Positions 7,675-16,371 of a stretch of DNA of 64,000 nucleotides are shown one piece after another (positions within the stretch are counted from its first letter, which is position 1; every line of letters begins with the position of its first letter). The translations under genes and the position numbers were made by a program. Below the pieces are notes generated by a model. It ran no database searches. It had not been told where the DNA came from and saw only the letters and a list, made by a program, of their open reading frames with translations. Origin of the DNA: Pseudomonas citronellolis (GTDB taxonomy: Bacteria; Pseudomonadota; Gammaproteobacteria; Pseudomonadales; Pseudomonadaceae); the NCBI RefSeq assembly GCF_900112375.1, contig NZ_FOLS01000016.1, positions 62,001-126,000 of the forward strand. Direction: 5' to 3'.

Positions 7675-9183
7675 TCAGCGCTCGCTCAGCGGCCGCACGG
7701 AGACGGTCTCGGGGACCATCCGGTGCTCGCCCGGCGCGTCCTTGGGCGCCATCAGGCCGCCACCCAGGGCCACCACCAGGCCGGCGTGGGTTTCCAGGCG
7801 CGCGGCCTGCACCTGCTGCAGGGTCAGTTGCTGCTGGAACAGACGGGTCTGGGCGTTGAGCACGTGCAGGTAGTCGGTCAGGCCGCCGCGGAAGGCCTTG
7901 GCGGCGATGTCGTAGGTCTTCTGCGCGGAGGCCACCGCCTGCTCGGCGAGGGTCTGCTGCTTCTCCATCGAATGGGTGCGGATCAACTGGTCGGAAACGC
8001 CCTTGAGCGCCTGCACCAGGGTCTGGTTGTACTGCGCCACGGCGGCGTCGTAGCCGGCCGACTCCTGGCCCAGCTGGGCGCGGCGGCGGCCGCCGTCGAA
8101 GATCGGCAGGGAGATCGCCGGGCCCGCGCTGTAGGTGAACTTGCGCGCGGTGATGAACTCCAGCATGCCACCGCCCACGGCGCTGTAGCCCAGGCTGGCG
8201 ATCAGGTCGACGTTGGGATAGAACTCGGCGCGGGCCACGTCCACGCCCTTGGCCTGCGCGGCGACCTTCCAGCGCATGGCGACCACGTCCGGACGGCGGC
8301 CGACCAGCTCCAGCGGCAGCGCGCTGGGCAGCCCCGGCTGCTTCGCCAGGGCCAGCTTCGGCCGTCCCAGCGCGGCGCCGGCGCCCGGGCCCTTGCCGGC
8401 CAGGGCGGCGATCTGGTTGCGCGACAGCGCGATGGCTTCCTCGATGGCGTCGATCTTGCGCTTGGTCTCCGGCAGCGGCACCTCGGCCTCGCTGACCTCG
8501 AACTGGGTGCCCAGGCCCCCGGCCAGGCGGCGCTGGGCCAGGGAGAGAATCTGTTGCTGCTGTTCGAGCATGGCCTCGGCGATGTCCAGCTCGGCGTACT
8601 GCAGCGACATCTGGATGTAGGCGCGGACGAGGTTGCTCTCCAGCTCCAGCTGGGCCATGCGCGCCTCGGCGGCGGTCATGTAGGCCACGTTCATGTAGCG
8701 CTCGGTGTTGCTGCGCTCACGGCCCCAGAGGTCGAGGTTGTAGGAGAAGCCCAGGGAAGCGTTGTTGTTCCAGCTGGTGGTGTCGGCCAGGTCGCCCGGG
8801 CCGTAGAAATAGTCGGTGGGCCACTTGTGACGGGTCAGCGAGGCATCCGCGCTGACCTGCGGCGACTCGGCGGACTCGGCCACCCCGGCCATCGACAGTG
8901 CCATGCGCACCCGCGCCTCGGCCTCGGAAAGGCTCGGGCTGTTATCCAGGGCGGTTTGCACCCAGGTGTTCAACTGCGGGTCGCCAAAGGCGCGCCACCA
9001 CTGCTCGGCCGGCCACTTCGCATCGCGGTTGGCGGACTGGATGGCGGCGTCGGTGGCCAGTTGGTCATTGCCCAGGCGCTGTTCCTGCGGGGCGATGCCA
9101 TGGGTACTGATGCAACCGGCAATTGTTGAGAAAACGACAAAGGAGCCGACGAACGCCAGTCCTTTCACGAGGTGACGCGACAC
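7675..9183 (-). CDS. NodT-type outer membrane efflux lipoprotein
   Basis: An outer membrane factor of the TolC/OprM (NodT) family: paired helical repeats with LGFSYNLDLWGRERSNTERY, VGRRPDVVAMRW and GPAISLPIFDGGRRRAQL. It carries a lipoprotein signal ending in the lipobox STIAGC. I prefer the GTG at 9183, which places the hydrophobic signal at the very N-terminus (SRHLVKGLAFVGSFVVFSTI); the longer frame from the ATG at 9243 adds 20 residues before it. It is the first gene of the efflux cassette and provides the outer-membrane exit duct for the HlyD/FUSC pump. The start choice is uncertain. Confidence 0.85.
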   Translation of the reverse strand: MSRHLVKGLAFVGSFVVFSTIAGCISTHGIAPQEQRLGNDQLATDAAIQSANRDAKWPAEQWWRAFGDPQLNTWVQTALDNSPSLSEAEARVRMALSMAGVAESAESPQVSADASLTRHKWPTDYFYGPGDLADTTSWNNNASLGFSYNLDLWGRERSNTERYMNVAYMTAAEARMAQLELESNLVRAYIQMSLQYAELDIAEAMLEQQQQILSLAQRRLAGGLGTQFEVSEAEVPLPETKRKIDAIEEAIALSRNQIAALAGKGPGAGAALGRPKLALAKQPGLPSALPLELVGRRPDVVAMRWKVAAQAKGVDVARAEFYPNVDLIASLGYSAVGGGMLEFITARKFTYSAGPAISLPIFDGGRRRAQLGQESAGYDAAVAQYNQTLVQALKGVSDQLIRTHSMEKQQTLAEQAVASAQKTYDIAAKAFRGGLTDYLHVLNAQTRLFQQQLTLQQVQAARLETHAGLVVALGGGLMAPKDAPGEHRMVPETVSVRPLSER

Positions 9184-9381
9184 GGATGAGAGTCCTGGAG
9201 GGTGAACTTGCTGTTTAAGCGTAGAGGATGCCGAAGAAACCATTCAGGCGAGTAAATTCTAGGGAGACGGGACGAAACGGATAAGACGGCCAATTTGTGA
9301 ATCTTTATTACCGATAATGAAATAATGCGGCCGGATGTCTCATGTGACAATAAGCCACCCTGTCGTTCCCGAGGGCTCCGA

Positions 9382-10320
9382 ATGGACACTCTGCAAACCA
9401 TGCGCGCGTTCGTCTGCGTGGCCGAGACCGGCAGCTTCACCGCCGCGGCCCAGCAGTTGGGCACCACCACCGCCTACGTCTCGCGCGCCGTGGCCAACCT
9501 GGAAACCCACCTGCGCGCGCGCCTGCTCAACCGCACCACCCGGCGCATCGCGCTGACCGAGGCGGGCCAGCGCTACCTGCTGCGCTGCGAGCAGATCCTC
9601 GCCTACGTCGAGGAGGCCGAAGCCGAGGCCGGCGACGCTCACGCCCGCCCCGCCGGGCGCCTGCGCGTGCACTCGATGACCGGCATCGGCCAGCACTACG
9701 TCATCCGCGCCATCGCCGGCTACCGCCAGCAGCACCCGGAAGTCAGCTTCGAGCTGACCATGGCCAACCGCGTGCCCGACCTGCTCGACGAAGGCTTCGA
9801 CGTGGCCATCGTGGTCGCCACCGAGCTGCCCGACTCCGGCCTGGTGTCGCAGCGCATCGGCGAGACCTACAGCATCCTCTGCGCCTCGCCCTCCTACATA
9901 GAGGCCCGCGGCGCGCCGCGCACCCCCAGCGACCTGGTCAACCACGACTGCATGCGCCTGGTCAGCCCGGTTCTGGCCCTGGACAAGTGGCTGTTCGACG
10001 GCCCCAACGGCCAGGAAATGATCACCGTCGGCCCGCCGACCTTCCAGGTCAACGTCGGCGACGCCATGACCGAGGCCATCCGCTGCGGCATGGGCATAGG
10101 CGCGCTGCCGGTCTACTCGGCGCTGGAAGGCCTGGAGGACGGCTCGCTGGTGCGCGTGCTGCCGCACCACAAGCTGCAGTTGCTCAACGTCTACGCCCTG
10201 TACCCGTCGCGCCAGTACCTGGACGCCAAGATCAAGACCTGGGTCGGCTACCTGCGCGAGAACCTGCCCGGCGTGCTGCAGGCCGACGAGGCCGGCATGG
10301 CCCGCCCGCACCTGGCCTAG
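9382..10320 (+). CDS. LysR-family regulator divergent from the efflux cassette
   Basis: A 312-residue LysR-type regulator. The N-terminal winged helix-turn-helix reads MDTLQTMRAFVCVAETGSFT, then AAAQQLGTTTAYVSRAVANL. A substrate-binding domain occupies residues about 90-300. I start at the ATG at 9382, preceded by GAGGG; the longer frame from 9325 has no family support. Divergence from the efflux genes across about 200 bases, as for AaeR and AaeXAB in E. coli, makes it the likely activator that senses an aromatic effector. An ATTA-CCGA-TAAT palindrome near 9308 lies in the shared promoter region. Confidence 0.88.
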   Translation: MDTLQTMRAFVCVAETGSFTAAAQQLGTTTAYVSRAVANLETHLRARLLNRTTRRIALTEAGQRYLLRCEQILAYVEEAEAEAGDAHARPAGRLRVHSMTGIGQHYVIRAIAGYRQQHPEVSFELTMANRVPDLLDEGFDVAIVVATELPDSGLVSQRIGETYSILCASPSYIEARGAPRTPSDLVNHDCMRLVSPVLALDKWLFDGPNGQEMITVGPPTFQVNVGDAMTEAIRCGMGIGALPVYSALEGLEDGSLVRVLPHHKLQLLNVYALYPSRQYLDAKIKTWVGYLRENLPGVLQADEAGMARPHLA

Positions 10321-10327
10321 CCCGCGC

Positions 10328-10349
10328 TCGCGCGGCTTTGGCCGCGCGA
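10328..10349 (+). terminator. GC-rich hairpin after the LysR gene
   Basis: A perfect 9-bp stem TCGCGCGGC / GCCGCGCGA with a TTTG loop sits 8 bases after the LysR stop. No T tract follows, so it may end transcription only weakly or protect the mRNA end. Confidence 0.5.
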
Positions 10350-10452
10350 TAACCGCCCCGCATCCTCGCCGCCTGGGCCCCCGGGCTTGCCAAGGGCGGT
10401 GGCGGGGATGCTAGGGTTGCGCTCCCGTCTGTCAGTCGTTGCCTTCCCCACC

Positions 10453-11427
10453 ATGAAAAAGAACGTCTTCGTCTTCAGCCGCCTGGCGCCCGAACACCTC
10501 GAACGCCTGCGCGCGCAATTCAACGTCACCGTGCTCGACCCGAAACTGGGTGACGTCGACGCCCAGTTCGCCGCCGCCCTGCCCCAGGCCCACGGCATGA
10601 TCGGCGTCGGCCGCCCGCTGGGCGAGAAGCAGCTGGCCCAGGCCGGGCAGCTGGAAGTCATCTCCAGCGTCTCGGTGGGCTACGACAACTACGACCTGGC
10701 CTACCTGAACCAGCGCGGCATCGCCCTGACCAACACCCCGGACGTGCTCACCGAAACCACCGCCGACCTCGGCTTCGCCCTGATCATGGCCGCCGCCCGG
10801 CGCACCGCCGAGCTGGACGCCTGGACCAAGGCCGGGCAGTGGAAGCGCACCGTGGACGCGCCGCTGTTCGGCGTCGACGTGCACGGCAAGAAGCTCGGCA
10901 TCCTCGGCCTGGGCCGCATCGGCGCGGCCATCGCCCGCCGCGGCCGCTTCGGCTTCAACATGGACGTGCTCTACCATGGCAACAGCCGCAAGCCGGAACT
11001 GGAGCAGGAACTGGGCGCGCGCTACTGCGGCTTCGACGAACTGCTCGGCGAGGCCGACTTCGTCTGCGTGGTGGTGCCGCTGTCCGACGCCACTCGCAAG
11101 CTGATCGGCAAGCGCGAACTGGAGCTGATGAAGCCCAGCGCCATCCTGGTCAACATCGCCCGCGGCCAGGTGATCGACGAAGCGGCGCTGGTCGAGGCGC
11201 TGCAGGAAAAACGCATCCTCGCCGCCGGCCTGGACGTCTACGAGAAGGAACCCCTGGCCGAATCGCCGCTGTTCGCCCTGCCCAACGCCGTGACCCTGCC
11301 GCACATCGGCTCGGCCACCCACGAAACGCGCCTGGCCATGGCCGAATGCGCGCTGGAGAACTTCGAGACGGCGCTGCGCGGCGAGCGGCCGAAGAACCTG
11401 GTCAACCCGCAGGTGTGGAAGGGCTGA
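10453..11427 (+). CDS. ghrB: D-2-hydroxyacid dehydrogenase (glyoxylate/2-ketogluconate reductase, GhrB-like)
   Basis: A 324-residue NAD(P)-dependent 2-hydroxyacid dehydrogenase that reduces glyoxylate, hydroxypyruvate or 2-ketogluconate. The nucleotide-binding motif is LGILGLGRIGAAIARR (about residues 147-162). The catalytic triad follows: Arg in NIARGQVIDE, Glu in KEPL, and His in LPHIGSATHETR. The N-terminus MKKNVFVFSRL starts at the ATG at 10453; the upstream 22 codons lack coding character. Length and SVGYDNYDLAYLNQRGIALT match the GhrB branch. With gcd elsewhere in the window it could serve the ketogluconate route, but no link is visible. Confidence 0.8.
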   Translation: MKKNVFVFSRLAPEHLERLRAQFNVTVLDPKLGDVDAQFAAALPQAHGMIGVGRPLGEKQLAQAGQLEVISSVSVGYDNYDLAYLNQRGIALTNTPDVLTETTADLGFALIMAAARRTAELDAWTKAGQWKRTVDAPLFGVDVHGKKLGILGLGRIGAAIARRGRFGFNMDVLYHGNSRKPELEQELGARYCGFDELLGEADFVCVVVPLSDATRKLIGKRELELMKPSAILVNIARGQVIDEAALVEALQEKRILAAGLDVYEKEPLAESPLFALPNAVTLPHIGSATHETRLAMAECALENFETALRGERPKNLVNPQVWKG

Positions 11428-11542
11428 TCGCGGACGAAGTCCGCTCCTACAGGCCACGCCAGGATGTTCTTCGTAGGAGCGAGCTTGCTCGCGAACAGAC
11501 TCCGCTGCGGGGCCCGTTCGCGAGCAAGCTCGCTCCTACGAG
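11428..11542. repeat. REP units
   Basis: A half unit (CGGACGAAGTCCGCTCCTAC, 11431-11450) is followed by two facing AGCGAGCTTGCTCGCGAA units (11473-11496 and 11517-11539). They lie between the convergent reductase and EamA genes. No gene is seen here. Confidence 0.8.
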
Positions 11543-11596
11543 AAGCCGTGCGCCCCGTCCGCGATTGGATTCGCCGCCCCCCTGCACCGACGTAAA

Positions 11597-12496
11597 TCAC
11601 GCCCGCGCCACCTCCCCCACCGCAACCGGCTTCGGCTTGCGGAACACCAGCACGTTGCCGGCCATCACCAGCGCCAGCCCGGCCAGGGCCGGCGCGCTCC
11701 ACTGGTAACCCTCCATGAACGCCGAGACGTTCAGCGCCACCACCGGGAACAGCACGGTGCAGTAGGCCGCGCGCTCCGGCCCCATGCGCCCGACCAGGGT
11801 CAGGTAGGCGGTGAAGCCGATCACCGAGCCGGGGATCGCCAGGTACAACAGCGAACCGACGTAGCGCGCGCTACTGTCGAAGGTGAAAGGCACGCCCTGC
11901 ACCAGGCAGATCGCCAGCAGGATCAGCGCGCCGTAGAGCATGCCCCAGGCGTTGGTGCTCAGCGGGCGCAGCCCGGCCTTCTGCTGCAGGCTGGAGAGCA
12001 GGTTGCCGGCGGAGAAGCACAGCGTGCCCAGCAGCGCCAGGCCCAGGCCGTAGAAGGTCTCGCGGCTGGCGGCGTGGCCGGTCAGCTCCGGCCAGAACAG
12101 CAGGGCCAGGCCGAGCAGGCCCAGGGCGCCGCCGCCGGCGACGTTGGCGGCGATGCGCTGGCCGAAGAAGATGCGCGCGTTCAGCGCGTTCCACAGGGTG
12201 GCGGTGGAGAACACCACGGCGATCAGCCCGCTGGGGATCCACTGGCTGGCGGTGTAGAAGCACAGGAAGTTCACGCAGAACAGGCACAGGCCCTGGGCCA
12301 GGCACAGCGCCTGGCCACGCCGGCCCAGCGGCTGCAGGCGCCGCGACAGCAGCAGGATGGCGAACAGCACCAGCGCCGCCAGGGCGAAGCGGTAGGCGAT
12401 GGACAGCGGGATGGCGACCTCGCCGACCTGCAGCTTGATGGCGATCCAGGTGGTGCCCCAGATGAGCACCGTGAGCAGGTAGAGCGACAGGTTCAT
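11597..12496 (-). CDS. EamA/DMT-family exporter
   Basis: A 299-residue inner-membrane protein with about ten hydrophobic helices in two EamA repeats. It starts MNLSLYLLTVLIWGTTWIAI, the usual opening of drug/metabolite transporter family members, and the second repeat begins around residue 150 (SAGNLLSSLQQKAGLRPLST). Such proteins export amino acids or other small metabolites. The divergent AraC-type gene starts 137 bases away and is the likely regulator. The substrate is unknown. Confidence 0.85.
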   Translation of the reverse strand: MNLSLYLLTVLIWGTTWIAIKLQVGEVAIPLSIAYRFALAALVLFAILLLSRRLQPLGRRGQALCLAQGLCLFCVNFLCFYTASQWIPSGLIAVVFSTATLWNALNARIFFGQRIAANVAGGGALGLLGLALLFWPELTGHAASRETFYGLGLALLGTLCFSAGNLLSSLQQKAGLRPLSTNAWGMLYGALILLAICLVQGVPFTFDSSARYVGSLLYLAIPGSVIGFTAYLTLVGRMGPERAAYCTVLFPVVALNVSAFMEGYQWSAPALAGLALVMAGNVLVFRKPKPVAVGEVARA

Positions 12497-12633
12497 GGCT
12501 GGCCTCCGGTCATGGGAGGCCAGTGTCTGCCCACAGGCAGGGGCGCCGCTTGCAGATTCTTGCGCTTATTGCGACAACCGGGCTGGCAACGCGCGTGGGC
12601 GCGGGTAGAGTGGAGGCCTGAAGGAGTCGCCCC

Positions 12634-13530
12634 ATGTCCGCCATCGAACAACTACAGGTCTTCCAGTCCATGAACAGTTCGCCCAACGCCCGCCTGGAGC
12701 GTTGCGCCGAGCTGGGCGACGGCCTGTCCGCGGCCATGTGGAGCAACCGCCACGACGCCCGCGACTACCTCAGCCCCGACCACCACACGCTGTCCTGCTA
12801 CCTGGCCGGCGGCACCGGCACCTTCCGCCGCGGCGCCCCCGGCGCCAAGGGCGCGCCGGACAAGCTGTGCATCATGCCGGCCGGCGAGGAAGCCTCGTGG
12901 ATCGTCAACGGCGACATCCGCCTGGCGCACCTGTACTTCAGCCCGGAACGCTTCGCCCTGGGCTGCGTGCAGCTGCTCGACCGCGAACCGCGCGAGCTGC
13001 GCCTGCGCGAACACACCTTCCTCGACGACCCGCAGCAGGCCGCGCGCTTCCGCCAGCTGGTGCAACTGGACTGGAACGAGCCGGGCGAACGCCTGCACAC
13101 CAGCAGCCTGGCCCAGGCCATCGTCGACCACGCCCTGCTCACCCAGGTCGGCCGCCGCGACGGCCTGCGCCTGAAGGGCGGCCTGGCCCCTGTCCTGCGC
13201 CGGCGGCTGTGCGACTACATCGAGCAGAACCTCGCCGAACCGCTCAGCCTGGGCGAGCTGGCAGCGCTGGCGGCGCTTTCGGAATACCACTTCGCGCGCA
13301 TGTTCCGCGAGAGCTTCGGCATGCCGCCGCACCAGTACGTGCTGGCCCGGCGCCTGGCCCGCGCCTGCGAACTGCTGCGCCAGGGCAGCCTGGCGCTGAG
13401 CGAGATAGCCCTGGCCTGCGGCTTCTCCAGCGCCAGCCACTTCGGCAACCGCTTCCGCGCGGCGCTGGGGGCTACGCCGGGGGAATACCGCGCGGCGTTC
13501 GGCGCCAAGCTCGACCAAGGCTCGGCCTGA
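12634..13530 (+). CDS. AraC-family transcriptional regulator
   Basis: A 298-residue regulator. The N-terminal half is a cupin-like sensor region (residues about 30-170). The C-terminal AraC/XylS double helix-turn-helix spans residues about 190-290: LSLGELAALAALSEYHFARM, then LALSEIALACGFSSASHFGN. A strong GAAGGAG ribosome-binding site precedes the ATG. It is divergent from the EamA exporter, which suggests it controls that gene in response to an exported metabolite. This is inferred from layout only. Confidence 0.85.
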   Translation: MSAIEQLQVFQSMNSSPNARLERCAELGDGLSAAMWSNRHDARDYLSPDHHTLSCYLAGGTGTFRRGAPGAKGAPDKLCIMPAGEEASWIVNGDIRLAHLYFSPERFALGCVQLLDREPRELRLREHTFLDDPQQAARFRQLVQLDWNEPGERLHTSSLAQAIVDHALLTQVGRRDGLRLKGGLAPVLRRRLCDYIEQNLAEPLSLGELAALAALSEYHFARMFRESFGMPPHQYVLARRLARACELLRQGSLALSEIALACGFSSASHFGNRFRAALGATPGEYRAAFGAKLDQGSA

Positions 13531-13532
13531 TA

Positions 13533-13706
13533 CCAAGGCCAAACGGCGGATAACGCGGAGCGTTATTCGCCCTACGCCAAGTCCGACCGTGACGTAGGGC
13601 GTATAACCGTTCGCGGTTATACGCCGTCTCACCTTGGCCACAGCTCACGCCAAGGTCGAACCCGGAGCGTCTTCGCCCTACGCCAAGCTAGACCGTGACG
13701 TAAGGC
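13533..13706. repeat. TAGGGCG-type palindromes
   Basis: Three units of a second palindrome family occur here, built around GGATAACGCGGAGCGTTATTC (13550-13570) and GTATAACCGTTCGCGGTTATAC (13600-13623), with a degenerate third copy near 13668. Each is linked to CCCTACGCCAAG or its complement. They separate the AraC gene from the convergent DUF3325 gene. Confidence 0.75.
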
Positions 13707-13721
13707 GCACGAGCCAACCTT

Positions 13722-14045
13722 TCACCCCAACACCGCCAACACCCCGCCCACCAGCGGCACCCCCGCCGCCGCCGGCAGCGTCAGGCGCGGCAGCCAGGCC
13801 AGCAGGGCCACCAGGGTGGTGGTGGCGAGCATCAGCAGGCAGGCCCAGTAGACCAGGCCCAGCTCGATGCCCAGCAGGTGGATGCAGTAGGCCAGCGCCA
13901 GCCCGCCGTCCACCAGCGCCACGCCGCGCAGCAGGCGCACGCGGCCTTCGCTGGGCGCGCTGCCGAACAGCTCGCGGTGGTGGCGGGCGAGGCCCAGGCA
14001 GGCGGCGGTCATCGCCAGCAGGTTGAGACCGAAGACCAGCAGCAT
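13722..14045 (-). CDS. DUF3325 small membrane protein
   Basis: A 107-residue protein with four hydrophobic segments (LLVFGLNLLAMTAACLGLAR at the N-terminus, then about 43-58, 61-82 and 87-106). The RHHRELFGSAPS linker after helix 1 is typical of DUF3325 proteins found beside PepSY reductases in iron-uptake loci. Its start shares one base with the stop of the PepSY gene, so translation is probably coupled. No biochemical function is established for the family. Confidence 0.75.
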   Translation of the reverse strand: MLLVFGLNLLAMTAACLGLARHHRELFGSAPSEGRVRLLRGVALVDGGLALAYCIHLLGIELGLVYWACLLMLATTTLVALLAWLPRLTLPAAAGVPLVGGVLAVLG

Positions 14046-15574
14046 CAGGCGTACTCCCCTTCCACGCGCTCACGACGGCGCGCCTTGGTTGCGGGCACCG
14101 GCGGGCGGCCCAGGCGCCAGGCCAGGGCGGCGCACAGCGCGCCGCTGAGCAACAATGCCAGGTCGACGCCGGCGAGCATCCAGTCGCCGCGGGCCAGGCT
14201 GCTGGTCAGGCGGCCCGGCTCGGGGCCGAACAGCCCCAGCAGCGGCAGGCCCAGGGCCAGCACGGCGGCGACCAGCGCCTGCTCGCGGGCGGTGCGGCCG
14301 CTGCCCTGGCGCCATGCCGCGTGCAGCAGCGCCAGCAGCCAGACCACCACGAAAGTGCCGGCTTCCCAGCGCTGGCGCTGGAGCAGTTCCACCGGCAACA
14401 GGCGCGAGGCCGCCAGCAGGCCCAGGCTGGCCAGCGGCAGGCCGCCGCAGACCGCGGCGTTGAGCGTGCGCACCAGGCCCAGGCCGCGGCTGCCGCGGGC
14501 TTCGCGCTTGGCCACCCAGACCTGCAGGCCGCCGAAGATCATCGCGCAGCCGGCCAGGCCCAGCAGCAGGTAGAGGATGCGCACCAGGGTGCCGCCGAAC
14601 TGCGCCATGTGCAGTCCGGTCAGCCAGGCGTAGGTCTTGTAGCCGTTGCCGTAGGGCGGCTGCACGTGCAGCAGCGCACCGGTTCCGGCATCGAAGGACA
14701 CGGTGCGCTGGTCGTTGACCATGCCGCGGTCCACGGCCCGGCGGATCTGCACCATGGAAGAGGCGTCGTTGGGGTGTTCGAGGTTGATCCAGCCCAGCCG
14801 GCTGTCGTCGCCCCACAGCTCGTGGGCGCGCTCGACCATGCGCGAGATCGGCTTCGGCGGCTTGGCCGGACGGCCCAGCTCCTCGCGGTCGAAGGCGTGT
14901 TGTACCTCGTGTTCGAAGCGCTCGAAATCGCCCTTGTAGGCGACCTTGATGCCGGCCTGCATGTACAGGGTGATGAAGATCACCAGCCCGGTGTAGGCCA
15001 GCAGCACGTGGAACGGCAGGCCAACCACCCCCAGCACGTTGTGCGCGTCGAGCCAGGCGCGCTGGCGCGCCGCCTTCGGCCGCAGGGTGAAGAAGTCCTT
15101 GAAGATGCGCCGGTGGACGATCACCCCGCTGACCATCGCCACCAGCATGAACATCCCGGCCACGCCGACGATGTAGATGCCCGGGGTGCCGGCGTGCAGG
15201 CCGTAGTGCAGGTCGAAGAAGAAGCGCCCGCCGACGGTCTTGGGCAGCTCCTCGCCGGTCTGGGCGTCGATCAGGAAGGACTGGAACTCACTGAGGTCGC
15301 TGGGCACCCAGCCGGCGGTCCAGTACGGCGCGCGCTCGCTGGGCGGCAGCATCCAGTAGGCATGGGCCTTGGGCGCGCGCTCGGCCAGCACGGCATGGAC
15401 CTGGTCCACCCCCACCGTCGGCTGCGCCGCCTCGTGCAGTTGCGGCAGCATCCAGCGCGTCAGCTCCGCGTCGAAGCACGACAGGCTACCGGAGAAGACC
15501 ACCACGAACAGCAGCCAGCTGACCAGCAGGCCGCTCCAGGTATGCAGCCCGGACATCGACTGGCGCAGGCTCAT
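14045..15574 (-). CDS. PepSY-associated TM protein (probable siderophore-iron reductase)
   Basis: A 509-residue inner-membrane protein of the PepSY_TM family. It opens with SMSGLHTWSGLLVSWLLFVV, with a His in the first helix, then a periplasmic PepSY region, LHYGLHAGTPGIYIVGVAGM, and paired histidines in later helices (GLPFHVLLAYTGLVIFITLY, WLTGLHMAQFGG). Such proteins bind heme and reduce ferric siderophores in the periplasm, as FoxB and FpvG do. It lies between DUF3649 and DUF3325 with overlapping starts and stops, downstream of a TonB receptor on the same strand. The substrate siderophore is unknown. Confidence 0.82.
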   Translation of the reverse strand: MSLRQSMSGLHTWSGLLVSWLLFVVVFSGSLSCFDAELTRWMLPQLHEAAQPTVGVDQVHAVLAERAPKAHAYWMLPPSERAPYWTAGWVPSDLSEFQSFLIDAQTGEELPKTVGGRFFFDLHYGLHAGTPGIYIVGVAGMFMLVAMVSGVIVHRRIFKDFFTLRPKAARQRAWLDAHNVLGVVGLPFHVLLAYTGLVIFITLYMQAGIKVAYKGDFERFEHEVQHAFDREELGRPAKPPKPISRMVERAHELWGDDSRLGWINLEHPNDASSMVQIRRAVDRGMVNDQRTVSFDAGTGALLHVQPPYGNGYKTYAWLTGLHMAQFGGTLVRILYLLLGLAGCAMIFGGLQVWVAKREARGSRGLGLVRTLNAAVCGGLPLASLGLLAASRLLPVELLQRQRWEAGTFVVVWLLALLHAAWRQGSGRTAREQALVAAVLALGLPLLGLFGPEPGRLTSSLARGDWMLAGVDLALLLSGALCAALAWRLGRPPVPATKARRRERVEGEYA

Positions 15575-15864
15575 GGGCGGACTCCGAAATCGTGGGGCAG
15601 GAACGCGGCCAGCGCCAGCAGCGCGCTCAGCGCCAGCGGCACCAGGCAGGCGCGCCAGGTGCTGCGGGCGGCGAACACGTAGAGGATGGCCACCACCCAG
15701 ACCATGAAGCAGCCCAGGCTGGCGAAGGCCACGCGGTCGGCGCGGGCCAGCGGCAGGTAGACGCTGAGGAAGGCGGTGCTGGTGTAGGCCAGGGCATAGC
15801 CGCCGAACAACGCTGCCAGGATGCGCGCGCTGAGCTGCGCGCCGAAGCGGCCCTTGCTGCTCAT
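15571..15864 (-). CDS. DUF3649 small membrane protein
   Basis: A 97-residue protein with three hydrophobic helices (about residues 14-34, 44-64 and 68-89). MSSKGRFGAQLSARILAALF and FVAR-like FAARSTWR fit the DUF3649 family, found with PepSY and DUF3325 genes in iron-uptake clusters. I place the start at the ATG at 15864. Its stop overlaps the ATG of the PepSY gene by four bases. It is the first gene of a three-gene minus-strand operon with a Fur-like palindrome about 110 bases upstream. Confidence 0.72.
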   Translation of the reverse strand: MSSKGRFGAQLSARILAALFGGYALAYTSTAFLSVYLPLARADRVAFASLGCFMVWVVAILYVFAARSTWRACLVPLALSALLALAAFLPHDFGVRP

Positions 15865-15974
15865 GGGCGTACCTCGGGCTGGAACGGCGGGAATCCGGAC
15901 GGGTGCATGGCTGTGCTCACCTGCTGACAGAAGTTCACCCCGATCCGGGGTGGGCAAAAGCGGAAATTTATATG

Positions 15975-15990
15975 AAATGCGTTCGCATTT
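15975..15990. promoter_or_regulatory. Fur-like palindrome upstream of the DUF3649-PepSY-DUF3325 operon
   Basis: AAATGCGTTCGCATTT is a perfect 16-base palindrome flanked by TATG and GAAA. Its spacing and ATG/CAT half-sites resemble Pseudomonas Fur boxes, though the centre is more GC-rich than the consensus. The downstream operon is of iron-uptake type, which supports iron control. Confidence 0.5.
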
Positions 15991-16062
15991 GAAAGAGATA
16001 CGCAAGAACGGATGTGAATAATCCCGCGCGCCTTTGCCACCAACAGGAAATTCCGGGGCGGG

Positions 16063-16348
16063 CGTAGGGCGAATAACGCTCCGCGTTATTCGCCGTTTGG
16101 CCCTGGTCCGAGGCGGCTTCGGGTTTGGCCTTGGCGCGGGCTGCGGCCATGGTGAAACGGCGTATAACCGCGAACGGTTATACGCCCTACGCCACGGTCG
16201 AGCTTGGCGTAGGGCGAATAACGCTCCGCGTTATCCGCCGTTTGGCCTTGGTCCGAGGCGGCGCCGGGTTTGGCCTTGGCGTGGGCTGTGGGCAAGGTGA
16301 AACGGCGTATAACCGCGAACGGTTATACGCCCTACGTCACTTGGCCGT
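16063..16348. repeat. Cluster of TAGGGCG palindromes with duplicated spacer
   Basis: Four palindromes alternate in two kinds: AATAACGCTCCGCGTTATTC (16073-16092 and 16217-16236) and GTATAACCGCGAACGGTTATAC (16163-16184 and 16308-16329). The intervening DNA is itself duplicated with about 145-base spacing (CCGTTTGGCC, GGTCCGAGGCGGC, GGTGAAACGGCG). This fills the gap between the TonB receptor and the DUF3649 operon and contains no gene. Confidence 0.8.
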
Positions 16349-16371
16349 TTGGCCTTGGTCCAGGGCCAGGA

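Noticed and set aside
5502..7859. A 785-codon plus-strand frame opposite the FUSC gene
   Set aside because: His/Gln/Gly-rich antisense translation; the minus-strand FUSC protein has clear membrane helices and family motifs.
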